From Lepidodermella squamata (taxonomy: Eukaryota > Gastrotricha): a stretch of 64,000 bases of DNA. The DNA lies in NCBI GenBank assembly GCA_047495785.1, contig JBLDXI010000010.1, forward strand, positions 2,294,001-2,358,000. Direction: 5' to 3'. The notes under the pieces were generated by a model that did not search any database, was not told the origin of the DNA, and worked only from the letters and a program-made list of their open reading frames with translations. A program made the translations under genes and the position numbers. Below, piece by piece: positions 38,501 through 49,313 of this stretch; position 1 is the stretch's first letter; the number at the start of each line of letters is the position of its first letter.

Positions 38501-39853
38501 TGATCCACCTCAGCTTGTTGGGTATATGACTAATTGGTGAGAATCGCGGGCACCTCATTGCGAGATAAATTCCCACGAGCAACATAATGGTCGTATCGCT
38601 GGAACAAAATTCAAATCGCAGACTAGCGCCATGTCAATTGGGGAGGGCGCAACACATTTCAAAAAGTTTATCGAGTTCTATTTTTTAAGATATTAGAATC
38701 TGAATGAATTCGCTCGGTCCAGAACTATTGATGGCCTTTAGACACGACCTCTGTGACTCGGAATTCTGAAAAAATATGATTTCTGGATTTTAAATTTCCA
38801 AAAATTCGAATTACTAGTAGTTGAAAAAATTAATGTTGCTCTATTCTATTTTAGGCCATGCGAGAGACGGATATCTGGCGAGCGTATATCGGCCAACCGA
38901 TGTTGTGGCTAGCGGGTGGCCGGAAAGGCTACGTGTCGCCCAACGCGTTCCAGGCCCGTAACCCACACGACTACCTGAAGGACTTCGCCGACGAGCTGAA
39001 CTTGTACCAATCAGCCGGGCGATTGGTCGAATTCCTGTCGAAATGGACGTGCCCGGATCAGTTCGATTTCGGCGAGTGTTTCGTTCAAATATACCAAGAT
39101 CTAGCCGCTAATTCGATTATCGCAACGGATTTCGACGTGAAAAGTGCTCGAGCGTGGATTTCAGATCTGCGACGAATCGGCTACAAATTCCCGCCTCGGA
39201 AAGATTCGGTCGATTGCTCGCCGCAATCCGATATTCGATCAGTTCAGTTTTACCCGATTGAGCAAAAAATGGCCCTACCAGCCGTTTCGAAGCTGCAACA
39301 AATCGTGCCTGAAAATGACAAAAATTGCGATAATTTCCTGAATTTAGTCATCGAACCCCAAATCGCACTTTCACGATCGGTTTTGGTGATTTTCGTCGGG
39401 GAAAATCGCGAAATTATCCCGAAATTGAATTCGTTATACCGCGCATATTTCGCCCGTCGAATTTTCTGCGTCGATCAATCGATTTTTCACGCATCAGTGG
39501 CGTCTAAAACCACGCTGATTGAATCGACATCGCCTGCGGATTGTTTGACCCAGGTTTCGAATTTGAAACTCGAATCGCCGAATTTCGCGCTGATTTCAAT
39601 CGTAAATCCGGCGTCGTCGAGGATTTTAAGCCCGATCGGTCTGGCGAAATCGGTAATCGGTAAATCGATTGCCGGCGATTGCAGCTCGAATGCAGTTATT
39701 TTAGGCCGATTTTCTGAAATCGCTCGTCTATGCTCGCCGACTGGGTCGAAATTGGCTGTTTCGCAATCGTGTTCGATTGATCCTACTTCTGATGTGTTAT
39801 CAAATTGTGATTTGACGAGTTATGATTGGGCTGCGCCGTTTTGCCGGGTGTGA
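35598..39853 (+). CDS. DUF288/STELLO-like type II membrane protein, copy B
   Basis: Exons 35598-36189, 37361-37830 and 38855-39853 give about 686 residues with the same intron positions and phases as copy A. The cytosolic tail and transmembrane segment (about residues 24-45) are unrelated to copy A in sequence. From ELKTAP onward the two are close to identical: I count about a dozen base differences over the last 320 bp of exon 1, and exon 2 differs mainly by a 6-bp insertion. The DDDN cluster is at 198-201. The last exon starts MRETDIWRAYIGQ and diverges from A after about 100 codons. The role is presumably the same as copy A. Start choice: MKDKPMSVRKS is the first in-frame ATG before the membrane segment. 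Confidence 0.8.
36775..37203 (-). other. Antisense 142-codon ORF fragment in DUF288-B intron 1
   Basis: A minus-strand ORF with no recognisable domain. It contains a segment SWADIDNTIDAVQDAF and a simple-sequence-encoded SKSKSKSK stretch. It may be a decayed retroelement ORF, as other introns here carry such debris on the same strand, but no diagnostic motif is left. Confidence 0.3.
37009..37034. repeat. (TTTCGA)n microsatellite
   Basis: About four tandem TTTCGA units lie in DUF288-B intron 1. The same hexamer repeats at 56344-56364 near the TM2D2 3' end. Confidence 0.8.
38036..38315 (-). mobile_element. Tyrosine-recombinase-like fossil in DUF288-B intron 2
   Basis: The minus-strand frame reads ...RQLLNLAYVLLVIAGG followed by LRTEEILSIQTQDV. 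This resembles the helix containing the first catalytic Arg (G-x-R-x2-E-x3-L) of tyrosine recombinases found in Crypton, DIRS and related elements. The remaining catalytic residues are not visible and the upstream frame has stops, so only a fragment survives. It is antisense to DUF288-B. The match is motif-level. Confidence 0.45.
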
Positions 39854-40740
39854 TTGTTTCACAGGTGCCTCGTTTTACTTCCTTGAAAAGTCGCTCATAT
39901 TCACTCTGTACTCAAATACAGACATAGTTGTGCACGCATTTTAAACTATACTTTCATGGTAACTTAGAATCAAAATATTGGTCTTTCCACGATGATTAAT
40001 CGTGTGTCTAACACGCTCTCCTCTTGCAATCTCAATCAGATATTTGACTTTTTCAGTTGATTTGATTGACAAGTTTTACTCTGAGAATCTCCAATTTTGC
40101 ATGCGAAGTTCAAATTTTAAGAATCAAGCCTTGGTCTTCAAGTTACCGTAACGAAGGGTAATTCTGGCGAATCGTGAGGATGTTTCGATATTCGAGTGAA
40201 ATTGAACGTGAAAACGTTTGAGAAAAATCAGGCAAAAATTGAAAAATTCTGAAGAATTTCAAGGAATTACGTTTTTCAATTTGGAATTAATTTGGAATAA
40301 AATCTCCGTAATCACCCTTCGTTACGATAAATTAGTTGAAACTGATGCTTGTCGCCAATGCTTTGTTGTTATTAAAGTTATGAGCATATTAAATTTTGCC
40401 TCAAATTGTTCTTTTATTTATTGCTACTTCCTCAGCTCCCTTGAAACTGGTCTCAGACGATCACCTCGTTGATGCTTTTGTACATATAGCCGCAATATTT
40501 TTTTGTTCTGTTTTACTGGTTTCGGAAATTTGCCGCCTTCTTATACTTTACTAGTCGACCAACTTTGCCTCGTTTCATTATGATACTTACAGATGATTAG
40601 ATATTGCCTAGAAATTGATGGATTAAATAGCCTGGTGGTTTTGTTTGACGGTTTTATAAATACATTGAATCTCGATTTCATTATATTGTTTTTAGGGTAG
40701 ATTTATTTATATTAGTTATTTAATTTATTGGAAATCAGCC
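39854..40740. other. Spacer between DUF288-B and C
   Basis: 887 bp, AT-rich, without a credible coding frame. It includes the small foldback repeat at 40147-40326 listed separately and an AATAAA near 40295. Confidence 0.5.
40147..40326. repeat. Short foldback (inverted) repeat
   Basis: CGTAACGAAGGGTAATT at 40147-40163 is present as an inverted near-copy at 40310-40326 (one mismatch in 17). The 180-bp unit could fold back on itself and looks like a MITE, or it could form a hairpin in RNA. No target duplication is obvious. Confidence 0.6.
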
Positions 40741-43700
40741 ATGGCTAGTTCTGTGCCGCGGCTGCGGTTGCTTCTGTTGATCGCCTTTATTTTTGTCCTA
40801 TTCGTTGCAATTTACTACTGGCTGTCCCCGAGATCGTCTTCATCGTCCTCGTTCGATAACGCCGGTTCATCGAATTCTCCGCAGTCGAGTAACGTCGTTG
40901 TTCAAGTTGACAAAAATGCGTTCGATATGAACCCGCTGCCACCACTGAAGGGCGAACAACTGTCGGAGCGATGGGTCGTCGTCACGACGATTCAAAAACC
41001 AACCGAGGACATGCGCTTATTAGGTAAAACTAAAACATCGACATTCTTTTTTTGGAAATTCTAATTTTGATGCAAATTTCATTCTGAGATGCAATAGAAA
41101 AATCAATAGGATTTTTAAATAAAATTCGGCAAAATGTTTGAATCGCATAGAATAGTTGAATAAAACTTCGTATAATTTGGAGAATTTTTCAAGAATTTCC
41201 TTGGATTTTGGAATTTACTGAATTGAAATATTAGAAAGCAATCAGAGAAAAAAATTCGATTTTTCAGTCTAATTTACATTAAATTTGTATTTTTAATAAA
41301 ATTCTTCAATCAAAGATATTTTTTATTTTTTTCAATTTTTTTACAATTATGCTGTCAAATTTCGTATTTATTTTCTCAAGGTGAAATGTCCAAATATGGC
41401 TGGCGAGTGTTGGCCGTTGGTGACAAATCGACCCCAGCCGACTGGCAGCCGCCGCCGGGCGTTCGGTATCTGTCAGCGAAGGAGGCGGATGGGCTCGGCT
41501 ACAATTTGATGCGCTACCACAAGTGGAAGGTGTACGCAGCGAAGAACGTCGGCTACATGTTTGCGATCCACCACGGCGCGAAAATCATCTACGACACGGA
41601 CGACGACAACCACCCGACGGATGAGCTCAAATCCATGCTAGACCTAGCAGGTATAGATAAAGCTAACTCATCTCTTTTAGTTAGCCTCTAATTTTTTAAT
41701 TTTTAATATCTCAGGTGTTGAATTCAATGGCCGAAAAGGCTCGATTCCGCGCAATGCCACCCGTTCGCTGTACTTCGCCCCCGGCAAACTCGCCATGCCT
41801 GTCATCAACCCACTGCCGCATTTCGGCCAGTCGCTCCTGTGGCCACGTGGCTACCCCCTGCGAGAAATCTCACGAGCCCCACTCCGCAACTACCGCCTCT
41901 GCTCAACTCGGCCGCCGGCGTGGATCCAGGGCGTGGTGAATGGGGACCCTGACGTGGACGCAATCTACCGGTTGACGCGGAAGCACATGCCCACCGAGAT
42001 CAACATCACGTTCGACCGTGCGCCGGCCGTCATGGCACCGCAGGGCTACTACATCCAGTCGAACTCGCAGAACACGCTGTTCACGCAGACGGCGATCCCG
42101 TTCATCTTCCTGCCCTACACGGTGACGATGCGCGAGACGGACATCTGGCGCGCGTACATCGGCCAGCGCATGCTGTGGTCGGTCGGCTCCCGCAAAGGCT
42201 ACGTGGCGCCGAACGCGTTCCAGGCGCGCAATCCGCACGATTACCTGAAAGACTTCAAGGTATGCATTAGTTCATTGTCTTTGCTCTTTTTTCTCCAATC
42301 AATTGCGGCAATTTTTGAGCTTTTCATCCAATTTCCCGCTGGAAGTTAGCAGTAGGAGTAGTAGGGGTTAAGTGCTCTGCTCAGTTACACACGCGCCGTG
42401 ACTTGGAGGCGAACCACTGACCTTCAGAGAAGCACAGCCGCCGCTTAACCATTAAGCCACGTGCTCCCCTTTTTAGCCATTTATCCTGCAAAAGATATCT
42501 CGTTTCAACATAACATAATCTTTATTTTATATTTTCCTTCTTTTACCGATAAAATACAGAACGAAGATTAACAACAAGGAATAGCGAATTGGAAGGAAAA
42601 ATTATAAAATAAAATTCACCCCGGTGTACCCAGCCCGCCTAGCGCAGTCTTTATTTTTATCCCCACGCTAGACGAATCGAGTGTCGGGGGAGGACCTGTG
42701 GAAAGCTACCGATCATGGTTGTCAGTCCAATGTCAAAAAAATAAAAAAAATGTTGAAATCAACCGAAATAGCTATAAATTTTTTGCCGCCAACTAATTCT
42801 ATCCTGAGCCTGGGCGTCGGCCTCGTCCAAATTATCAATCCAATTTTATGTAAACGCTTTTTGATTCCATCAATCCATCTCAATTTTGGTCGCCCTTGGG
42901 GTCGTCTCCAATCTGTCGGAGGTTGCCAGTACCGCATTTGTTTCGTCAACCGTCTAGAGTCCATGCGAGTTACATGACCATACCAACGCAGTTGGCGTCT
43001 ATCTATTTTAGTAGTGAGCTTCTCAACGCCGCAAATGCGCCTTATGTTTCCATTCCGGATTTTATCCCTAAAAGTAATTCCGCAAATTCGCATTAAATAT
43101 CGCATATACGCTACGTCAACACGCCGTGTTTCCTCGACCGTCATCGTCCAGCTTTCGCACGCATACATGATTGTTGCACCTACTACGCCTTAAAGGCATT
43201 TAACTTTCGCATCAATTGGTACCGATCTATTTCCAAAAATATATTTACGTCAAACGCCTTATTGTCCTTCTCCAGATCGTTTCAACAAAACATAGAAACT
43301 CACATTCTGCTCAAGAGCTTGAATTCTGTTCCTCAGATCATTGTTATCATCTTTCAATGCCGTCACATCCATCTCTAGAGCCTGTATTCCGATGCAGCAT
43401 CGAATTCTGGGTCGTTAATGCATACTTTGAGGTGTTGGGGTTAGGGTCAGATTTTGCTGTGGGCCGCTCGGAAATGGACTGCCAACTTCCAGTAGCTTTA
43501 AAAGCTTCGCATTGAGAATTTGAAAGTTTGCCTTTCGTCTTGATAAGACCTACAGGGTGTTTCATAAAAAACCGTACGAGATGAGCCTTATATTAGCATG
43601 CATAGATAATATAGGAAAAGTACTGCCGTTATCGATTTTCCATGCGCCATGTTATTTTTTGCTGTGTCGCGGGGAGAAAAAAAGCGGCAGGAATGCGGCA

Positions 43701-46700
43701 TTTCTACGGTGAAAACGTGGCATTTTACGGTGTGTTCACGGTGAATTCACGGTTAACCTGCGGTCAATTTCTGTGAAATTTAACCTAAATTATCCTCGAT
43801 GATAAAGACTGACATTGCCGTCAAAACTATTGCCGTGCATTCTTCCATTTTGCTTTGGAGTGGGTTTAAGTGTGCGATTTCCTATATTTTTTTAGCAGTT
43901 TTAAGGTAAACTGCGAGTAGATCAACGGTGAAACGACGGTGCAAAGTTTTGAAAATTTGAGCAAATGTTCCTATAGGAAATTGAACAAGTTTCACCGTAG
44001 AAAAATAACGTTATCTGCAGTTCCCTCGTGGCGTTTAACCTCGGAGTGTGTGGTTTCTTAGGTTTTCAGGACTTTTCAGGCAAACTGAAAGTGGATCAAC
44101 GGCAAAACGACAGTGAAATATTCGACTAGGGAAGAAATAAGGGTAACTGCCGAATATTGATTGTCTCTCATCAGCCGGTTGTGAGAAAATCTTCAGTGGT
44201 TTGATGTCATCCAGACCAACCTTATTGTTGACACTTGGTTGCACAGGAAGATGGGCAAGCAACTTTCGTACATGCTGGTCGTATGTTTTCAACGGCTCAA
44301 CGACACTTAGACCGGTTAAAAATGGATTAACAACACGGAAAATGTAGTTGTTGTCAATGAGTTGCATAGCAACGGTCAAATGCGAACTCGACGTAGCCAC
44401 ATAGTGGCAGCCCATTCCTTTGCCCCATGATCGTCATTTCTGTCAGACCCAAGGCATCCAAGAGAGGTGGGTGAAGCTTAATCATTTTCTTCGGCATTAG
44501 ATGAGCCGCATGAACATAAGACTTCACATAGCTATGCTAGTTTCGAAATATAATATCTTAGATTCAGCGTCGTCGGATAACAATCGCGTCATAGCTTCCA
44601 CTCCTAGCATGTTATACATGAATGGCGGCTTGTCCGTCAAAAAGAATGGATTGGATTGGAACAACTTCAATTTTCTGTAATGGAAAAGCTCTTAGCGCTG
44701 TTTGGTGATGGGTGATGGGGCCCTATCCCAAGTCCGATTTCGGCCAGTTCGCTTTTTAGCCGGCCTGTGTGCGGTTGGATAACGGCGCTTTGCCACTCCG
44801 CGCTCGGGTTTCCCTAGAACATGCCTGTATGCGACACTGTAAATTCAACGAATTTTACCAAATCTCGGCTCGCACACGTGCCAGCCGAGGTGTCGGCTCG
44901 AGTGCGGCAGAAAACGTTGGGTTCTCGCTTCTCGCCGTACTTGGGCTGTCCTAGTGTGGAACCCCCGAATCTGGCCATAGTGTGGAACTGATCATCGCTC
45001 TTTTCGCTCGAGTATCATGCCGATGCCCGAGCTCGGCGGAGCTAGAAGTGCACATAAATACACTTTTACCTACCTATTGTTCACTCCGCCGCACTCGGGT
45101 TGACATCTGCCCTTGCCTGTATCCCCTCTGTCCACTATTGCGGTATTTGTTTGAATTCATTCCATTAAGCGCAATCCGAGATCCAGGCAGACCCGCTTCC
45201 CAGTCGGGCTCGATACCGGAGCGCGAACGCGGCCAGGACTTCGTCGCGCTGCGTTTGAAAGGGGCCATCCGTTCAATAAAAATGGCGGTTTATTTGCTGA
45301 TTTTGATGCAAAAATAGAATTGTTGGTAATAGAGAAGCCGCAAACAACTTGTCACTAACGAATTTTCGTATAAACTTTAGGTGAAAATGTAGATCGTAAT
45401 AAAATATGCGAATTTACCGGAGGAATTTTGTTTTCACCGTGTAAAACTCATACTGTAACTGAAAATGTGCCTGAAACACCGCGAATTTTGTTGCTGCTAC
45501 CGCATGGCTTTCTCTCGGAGAAATGCGTATAATTTGCGGTGACCGTGCGGTTTTGGTGCATTTTTGTAGAAAAAAATGCGCTCGCGAAAAAAATCGATAA
45601 CGCGCAGCAGCAGTACATTTTTATAGCAGTTCGGTTTTTTATGAAACACCCTGTAGAGCAGCCATCCGTTTCACGTCCTCGGGATTTAGGTGAGAAAGCA
45701 GTTTGTGCCATATAAATAAATCGGTTTGCTCAACAGGTGGTTTTGCCCCTGGAGTACGTCGTCTTTCCGACTAATTGAGCTCTTGGCGGGCCCTCGGGCA
45801 CGTCTGCATTGAAGACAACCGCGTGATGTAGAGGTTTTTAACGGCATCATCAATGGCCAAGTCCCAGGGCCGCGACGAATTGAGGTTGAATTAATTATTG
45901 TTCAGTGCTGAAAGGATAGTTTCAACTCGATTGGGGCGTGACAACATTTCTGATGCTTCATGTGACATTGAAGAGGTTGTAATATAGGAAAAGATAGGGA
46001 AGAAGCCGTTATAGCTGCTTTTCTATTCGATTCGAAAAATTCTACTGTTTGAATGGCTTCAATTTGGTATGAAATTCTACATTTTTCTGTTTTAGGATGA
46101 GATGAAGTTGTATCTGGACGTCGAGAATCTCGTGAAAACGCTATCAGCATGGCACTGTGACGAATCCGCCGATGTCGGCGAGTGCTTCGAGACCGTGTAC
46201 CGCGTGCTCGCCACCTCGAAGGACTCGTTCGTGCTGCCGCATGACGCCAGTGCCGTGGCGGCGTGGGTCGCCGATCTGCGCCGCATCGGCTACCCGTTGC
46301 CGAAGCGCGGCGAGCTGGCGGACTGTTTGGACGCGGACAGCGCGCGGCGGGCGGCGCGGCTGTACCCGGTCGAGATGCCGACGACCGTGCCGGCGCATCC
46401 GCAACTGCCGGACGCGCTCGGGCCGAAGCGCGGCGACCCCAGCCACTCGCTGCTGCACCGCTGCGCCCGCCTGCCCAATAGCCAAGTGAGTTGGTCAAAT
46501 ATTTTGTTGATAAAAAAATAAATTAACAAAATTAACAGAATAAAATATTTATTAAAATAAGTTATAAATAAAAAAATTGAAAATTGAGGAAGTAATAAAT
46601 GAGGGCTGCTCAGCCTCAAGCAAAAATAATTCCTTTGGGTGCGCGACCCCTCGGTCATTTTATTCAATTTTTACTCTAATTTCTCTAACCAATATTACAT

Positions 46701-49313
46701 CATCATATTCTCATTAAGTACTCTTCGTAAATTTATTCATCCTTCAAAGTTTATCTTGCGACACAGCAAGTCGAAATTCGGCTTGAAGCTCGAGTTCAAC
46801 GCACATCGCATGAGCTCACAAAGGTGTTTGTCGGTAAATTCATTAAAATTTTGACTACAAAATATTTAATAGCAATGATAAATTTTGCTGAACTTGGTGC
46901 AAAATATATCGTTCTACACTTCTGAGTACAACTTGTTTTCAACCCCCGCAAAACGTTAATTAACTCAATTAAACGCGATTTGGGGGTGTAAACCTTTCCA
47001 ATATCAAACGAAGTTAATTTACACTAAAAAGCATTGGATGGATGAAATTTAGCGCTATCAGTTTATTTCCGACGTTTCGGCTATATTCGATAACCATCTT
47101 CAGGGATACATACAAAGATTTAATTTTCGCATCAAGTTGAAATTACAAAATTAATTTGAAAAGACTTGTTGCAGTCAGTGATTGCTTGGCCCACCCTTGG
47201 CCTTGATGAGGAATCGATTCATAGAGGCTATCAATGTATTCGATCGGTATTTCCTCCCAAACTGGGGGTGCCAATTTCTTGAGTTCTTCGACTTTCGAAT
47301 GCGCAGCAGCGAACACAAATTTTCGATCGGGTTCGATCAGAGTAAAAGCTGGCCAGGGTTCAAGCCGAATGGCCTTATCCTGCTGGTACCAGACTTTCAC
47401 GCGGTTCGCGGCCTCACAATAATCAGTTATAATCTATAATTGTTACTCATATGAGATACCTCTGGGAAAGGCAATTTTAAGCCAGGGTTTGGCGGATTGC
47501 CGCTTCTGTCGCCCGTTGGCCGCACCGAATAGTAGTGTAAATGATTGGCGTCGCAAACGATATGCGCTTCTGGCGCCACACTGGCCCGGTTGGCGCATTA
47601 GCAGCAGATGGTCGTTGAAGGATTTCCCTCCTTCCCCATCGCGGCGTTTTTCATCGAAAACCTCGCTGCTGGTTTCGAAATGAATTGGAGCCCCTCATGG
47701 CGAAATTCGCGATCCCGTAAAGCGATTCCTGCTAGGGATAATAATACAAAGCACGTACATGATACATCGCAGATTATTGAGTGCTAACCCATCGCCGCGA
47801 AGAATTCGAAGCTCACATTTATTGCTCGCAAGCAGTGTTAACAGTACGGAAAACGCGAGGCTATTCGCGAGGAGTTCAGTCATCAAAGCGCTGTGACCAT
47901 CTGGCACATCCCATCCAAAAAGTTGTGAGGCAGGCAACGAAGCTGCTGTGGCAGCGAAATCAGCAACCGGAACGCCATCATTTGGTAAATCGAGCCGCGG
48001 ACACGAAGAAGCCTGAGACGATTGTCCAGTGTCTTGGCTTGATGACATTGAAATGCGAGACGACGCAGGTGCTGCGCGAGAGGGCGAGAAGATAAAGGTC
48101 CAGAGCGTTGGCTTGAAGCCACAGACGCGCGAGAGGACGACGGCTCAGCCGTGATCAGTCGGTCTAAAAAGCTAGATTCTCAACTAGGCTTCTCACCTTT
48201 TCATCAGAAATCACATTCGAATCGATGATGGCTTGTTCTTCAGTGCCATGAATGGCACGGCTGCGGTGCGGCTGAGATGGTAGATGGCAATGACGGCAAT
48301 AGACGTTTTCCGGACAACTATATAAAATGAAAAATAGACAAGTTAGGATATAAAATTTGAAGCATTTTGATCTTCATCTTCCGGCAAATCCCCGTTAGGC
48401 AGGGAACTCGATAACTTATCGATAATTCACACCGATTTTTCGTCGATTTTACGAATTTTACCTGATTTAAATCATGATTTTCGGTGCTTCTAAAATTTGA
48501 ATATTATTTGAGAATATCTCAGAAATTTGGAAGATTTCTGAGGACATGCCAAAGCGGTTAATTCGTGTGGAATTTTTTAGATAAATTTTTTTTATTTTTT
48601 TTCAAATTTAGATTTCTCCGAACTGGGCACCGACCAGCTTCAACGACCTGACAATGCTATTCGGCCTAGCCAGTATTTCGAAACCGGACGCGCTCGCCGC
48701 AACCATGCGTCGGCTGGACCTGTTGTACAAGCCCTACCTCAACCGCCACGTCTACTGCGTATCGAGAAAACTCATCAACGACGAGGCCGTCGTAGAAACC
48801 GCCCAGAAATACCAGTTGTCGATGGTCGAAGCGAAGCCGGGCGCCGCCGACTGTCTAACAGCCGCGCAAGAGATGCGCCTGCACGGCTCGGCGTTCGCAT
48901 TCGCAGCCGCCGACAGCTACACGCTGATCTCACCCAGCGGCCTCAGCCTCATCGCCTCGAAAATGCTGGCGGGCGAAAATCGGCCGAACATTCTAGTCGG
49001 GGCGTGCGTTGAAGGCGCGCCGCTGGTCGTCGCCGTCACCAACGACGCCCTGCCCTCGTCGACTATCGCCTCGGTTCTCAAGCAGACGTGCAGCGGCGAC
49101 GAGTCGAAACTGCTGGCGTCGAAGGAATGGCCCGGTAAGCCGTTGTTGCCCGGCAAATCGATCGCCGAGCCGGTTCTAACGAATTGCATGGCGATGGGCG
49201 AAGACGCGGCCTTTGCGACGCAATGCTCGGTTTTCGCTCCTTCTGTACCGCGCTCCAAAGACGAGTCGATGAAGCACAGGAAAAAGCGGCGGAGTGACAA
49301 CGACGACGAATAG
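40741..49313 (+). CDS. DUF288/STELLO-like type II membrane protein, copy C
   Basis: Five exons, 40741-41023, 41381-41650, 41715-42259, 46096-46485 and 48612-49313, give about 729 residues. A transmembrane segment (residues 8-29) follows a short basic N-terminus, then a Ser-rich stem. The lumenal domain has GEQLSERWVVVTTIQKPTED, YGWRVLAVGDKSTP, DDDN at 168-171, HFGQSLLWPRGYPL and MRETDIWRAYIGQRMLW. The C-terminal third (LYKPYLNRHVYCVS, ADCLTAAQEM) aligns with the diverged tails of A and B, and the protein ends Lys/Arg- and Asp-rich. It is more GC-rich than A and B. None of its four introns matches the two intron positions of A and B. Introns 4 (3.8 kb) and 5 (2.1 kb) are packed with transposon fossils. 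Confidence 0.8.
42395..42469 (-). repeat. tRNA-derived SINE-like sequence
   Basis: On the minus strand a tRNA-like head GGGGAGCACG is followed by an A-box-like TGGCTTAATGG (42449-42459) and, at tRNA-like spacing, a B-box-like GGTTCGCC (42409-42416). The T-stem does not pair well and the B box lacks the usual A, so this is a decayed tRNA-derived element rather than a working tRNA gene. Confidence 0.4.
42722..43168 (-). mobile_element. LINE C-terminal fossil in DUF288-C intron 4
   Basis: A 148-codon minus-strand frame carries the familiar C-terminal block of RTE/craniate-type LINE polyproteins: YACESWTMTVEETRRVD, MRYLMRICGITFRDKIRN and QLRWYGHVTRMD, then a Pro/Arg-rich RPQGRPKLRW. Only this tail remains and no upstream reverse transcriptase core is visible. 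It is antisense to DUF288-C. Confidence 0.8.
43893..44135. repeat. Internal duplication inside the TIR element
   Basis: A block around 43893-43945 (...AACTGCGAGTAGATCAACGG...) recurs diverged at 44065-44120 (...AACTGAAAGTGGATCAACGG...). ACGGTGAAA-type words recur across 43700-44000. This looks like old tandem duplication within the transposon, as is common in the subterminal regions of TIR elements. Confidence 0.5.
44035..44415 (-). other. Unassigned ORF inside the TIR element
   Basis: A 126-codon minus-strand frame starting MGCHYVATSSSHLTVAM, with related-looking frames upstream in other phases (for example HLMPKKMIKLHPPLLDALGL in 44430-44520). It is not a transposase I recognise. It may be passenger sequence from a host gene or another element. 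Confidence 0.3.
47071..47103 (-). repeat. Retroelement-type hairpin with hammerhead-like core
   Basis: On the minus strand CTGAAGAT is followed by a six-base-pair stem (GGTTAT / ATAGCC) closed by a short loop, then CGAAACGTC. Similar CTGAAGA...GCCGAAACG units recur in many animal genomes near mobile elements, and the conserved parts resemble a hammerhead ribozyme core. An extra T before the stem argues against an active ribozyme. Confidence 0.4.
47143..47410 (-). mobile_element. Tc1/mariner transposase C-terminal fossil in DUF288-C intron 5
   Basis: The minus-strand frame has a Trp-Pro segment, then degenerate sequence in place of the DLNPIEN block, followed by KVEELKKLAPPVWEEIPIEY and IDSLYESIPHQ. 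This matches the end of Tc1-like transposases (W-x2-IP-x-eyi-x2-L-x-SMP-x-R). The catalytic D/E residues are not preserved and a frame change precedes it. It is antisense to DUF288-C. Confidence 0.7.
47695..48330 (-). other. Unassigned antisense coding-like stretch in DUF288-C intron 5
   Basis: Minus-strand frames read protein-like: a Cys/His-bearing YCRHCHLPSQPHRSRAIHG near 48270-48320, then an ORF at 48048-47695 starting MSSSQDTGQSSQASS. They could be a mobile-element ORF or a nested gene of two exons. No family is recognised. Confidence 0.3.

Larger units (their letters stand above)
43552..45655. mobile_element. 2.1-kb terminal-inverted-repeat DNA transposon with TA duplication
   Basis: TA (43552-43553) precedes CAGGGTGTTTCATAAAAAAC..., and the inverted copy ends at 45653 before TA (45654-45655). 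The first 22 terminal bases are identical and 24 of 25 match. TA duplication plus a CAGGG-type terminus indicates the Tc1/mariner superfamily or a close relative. The 2,100-bp interior shows no transposase that I recognise; it holds internal duplications and a minus-strand ORF (44035-44415). It sits in DUF288-C intron 4. Confidence 0.75.

Noticed and set aside
46144-46489. Long open frames on both strands over the GC-rich 46-kb exon
   Set aside because: They are shadows of DUF288-C exon 4. Only one frame continues the homologous protein and joins its neighbours in phase.
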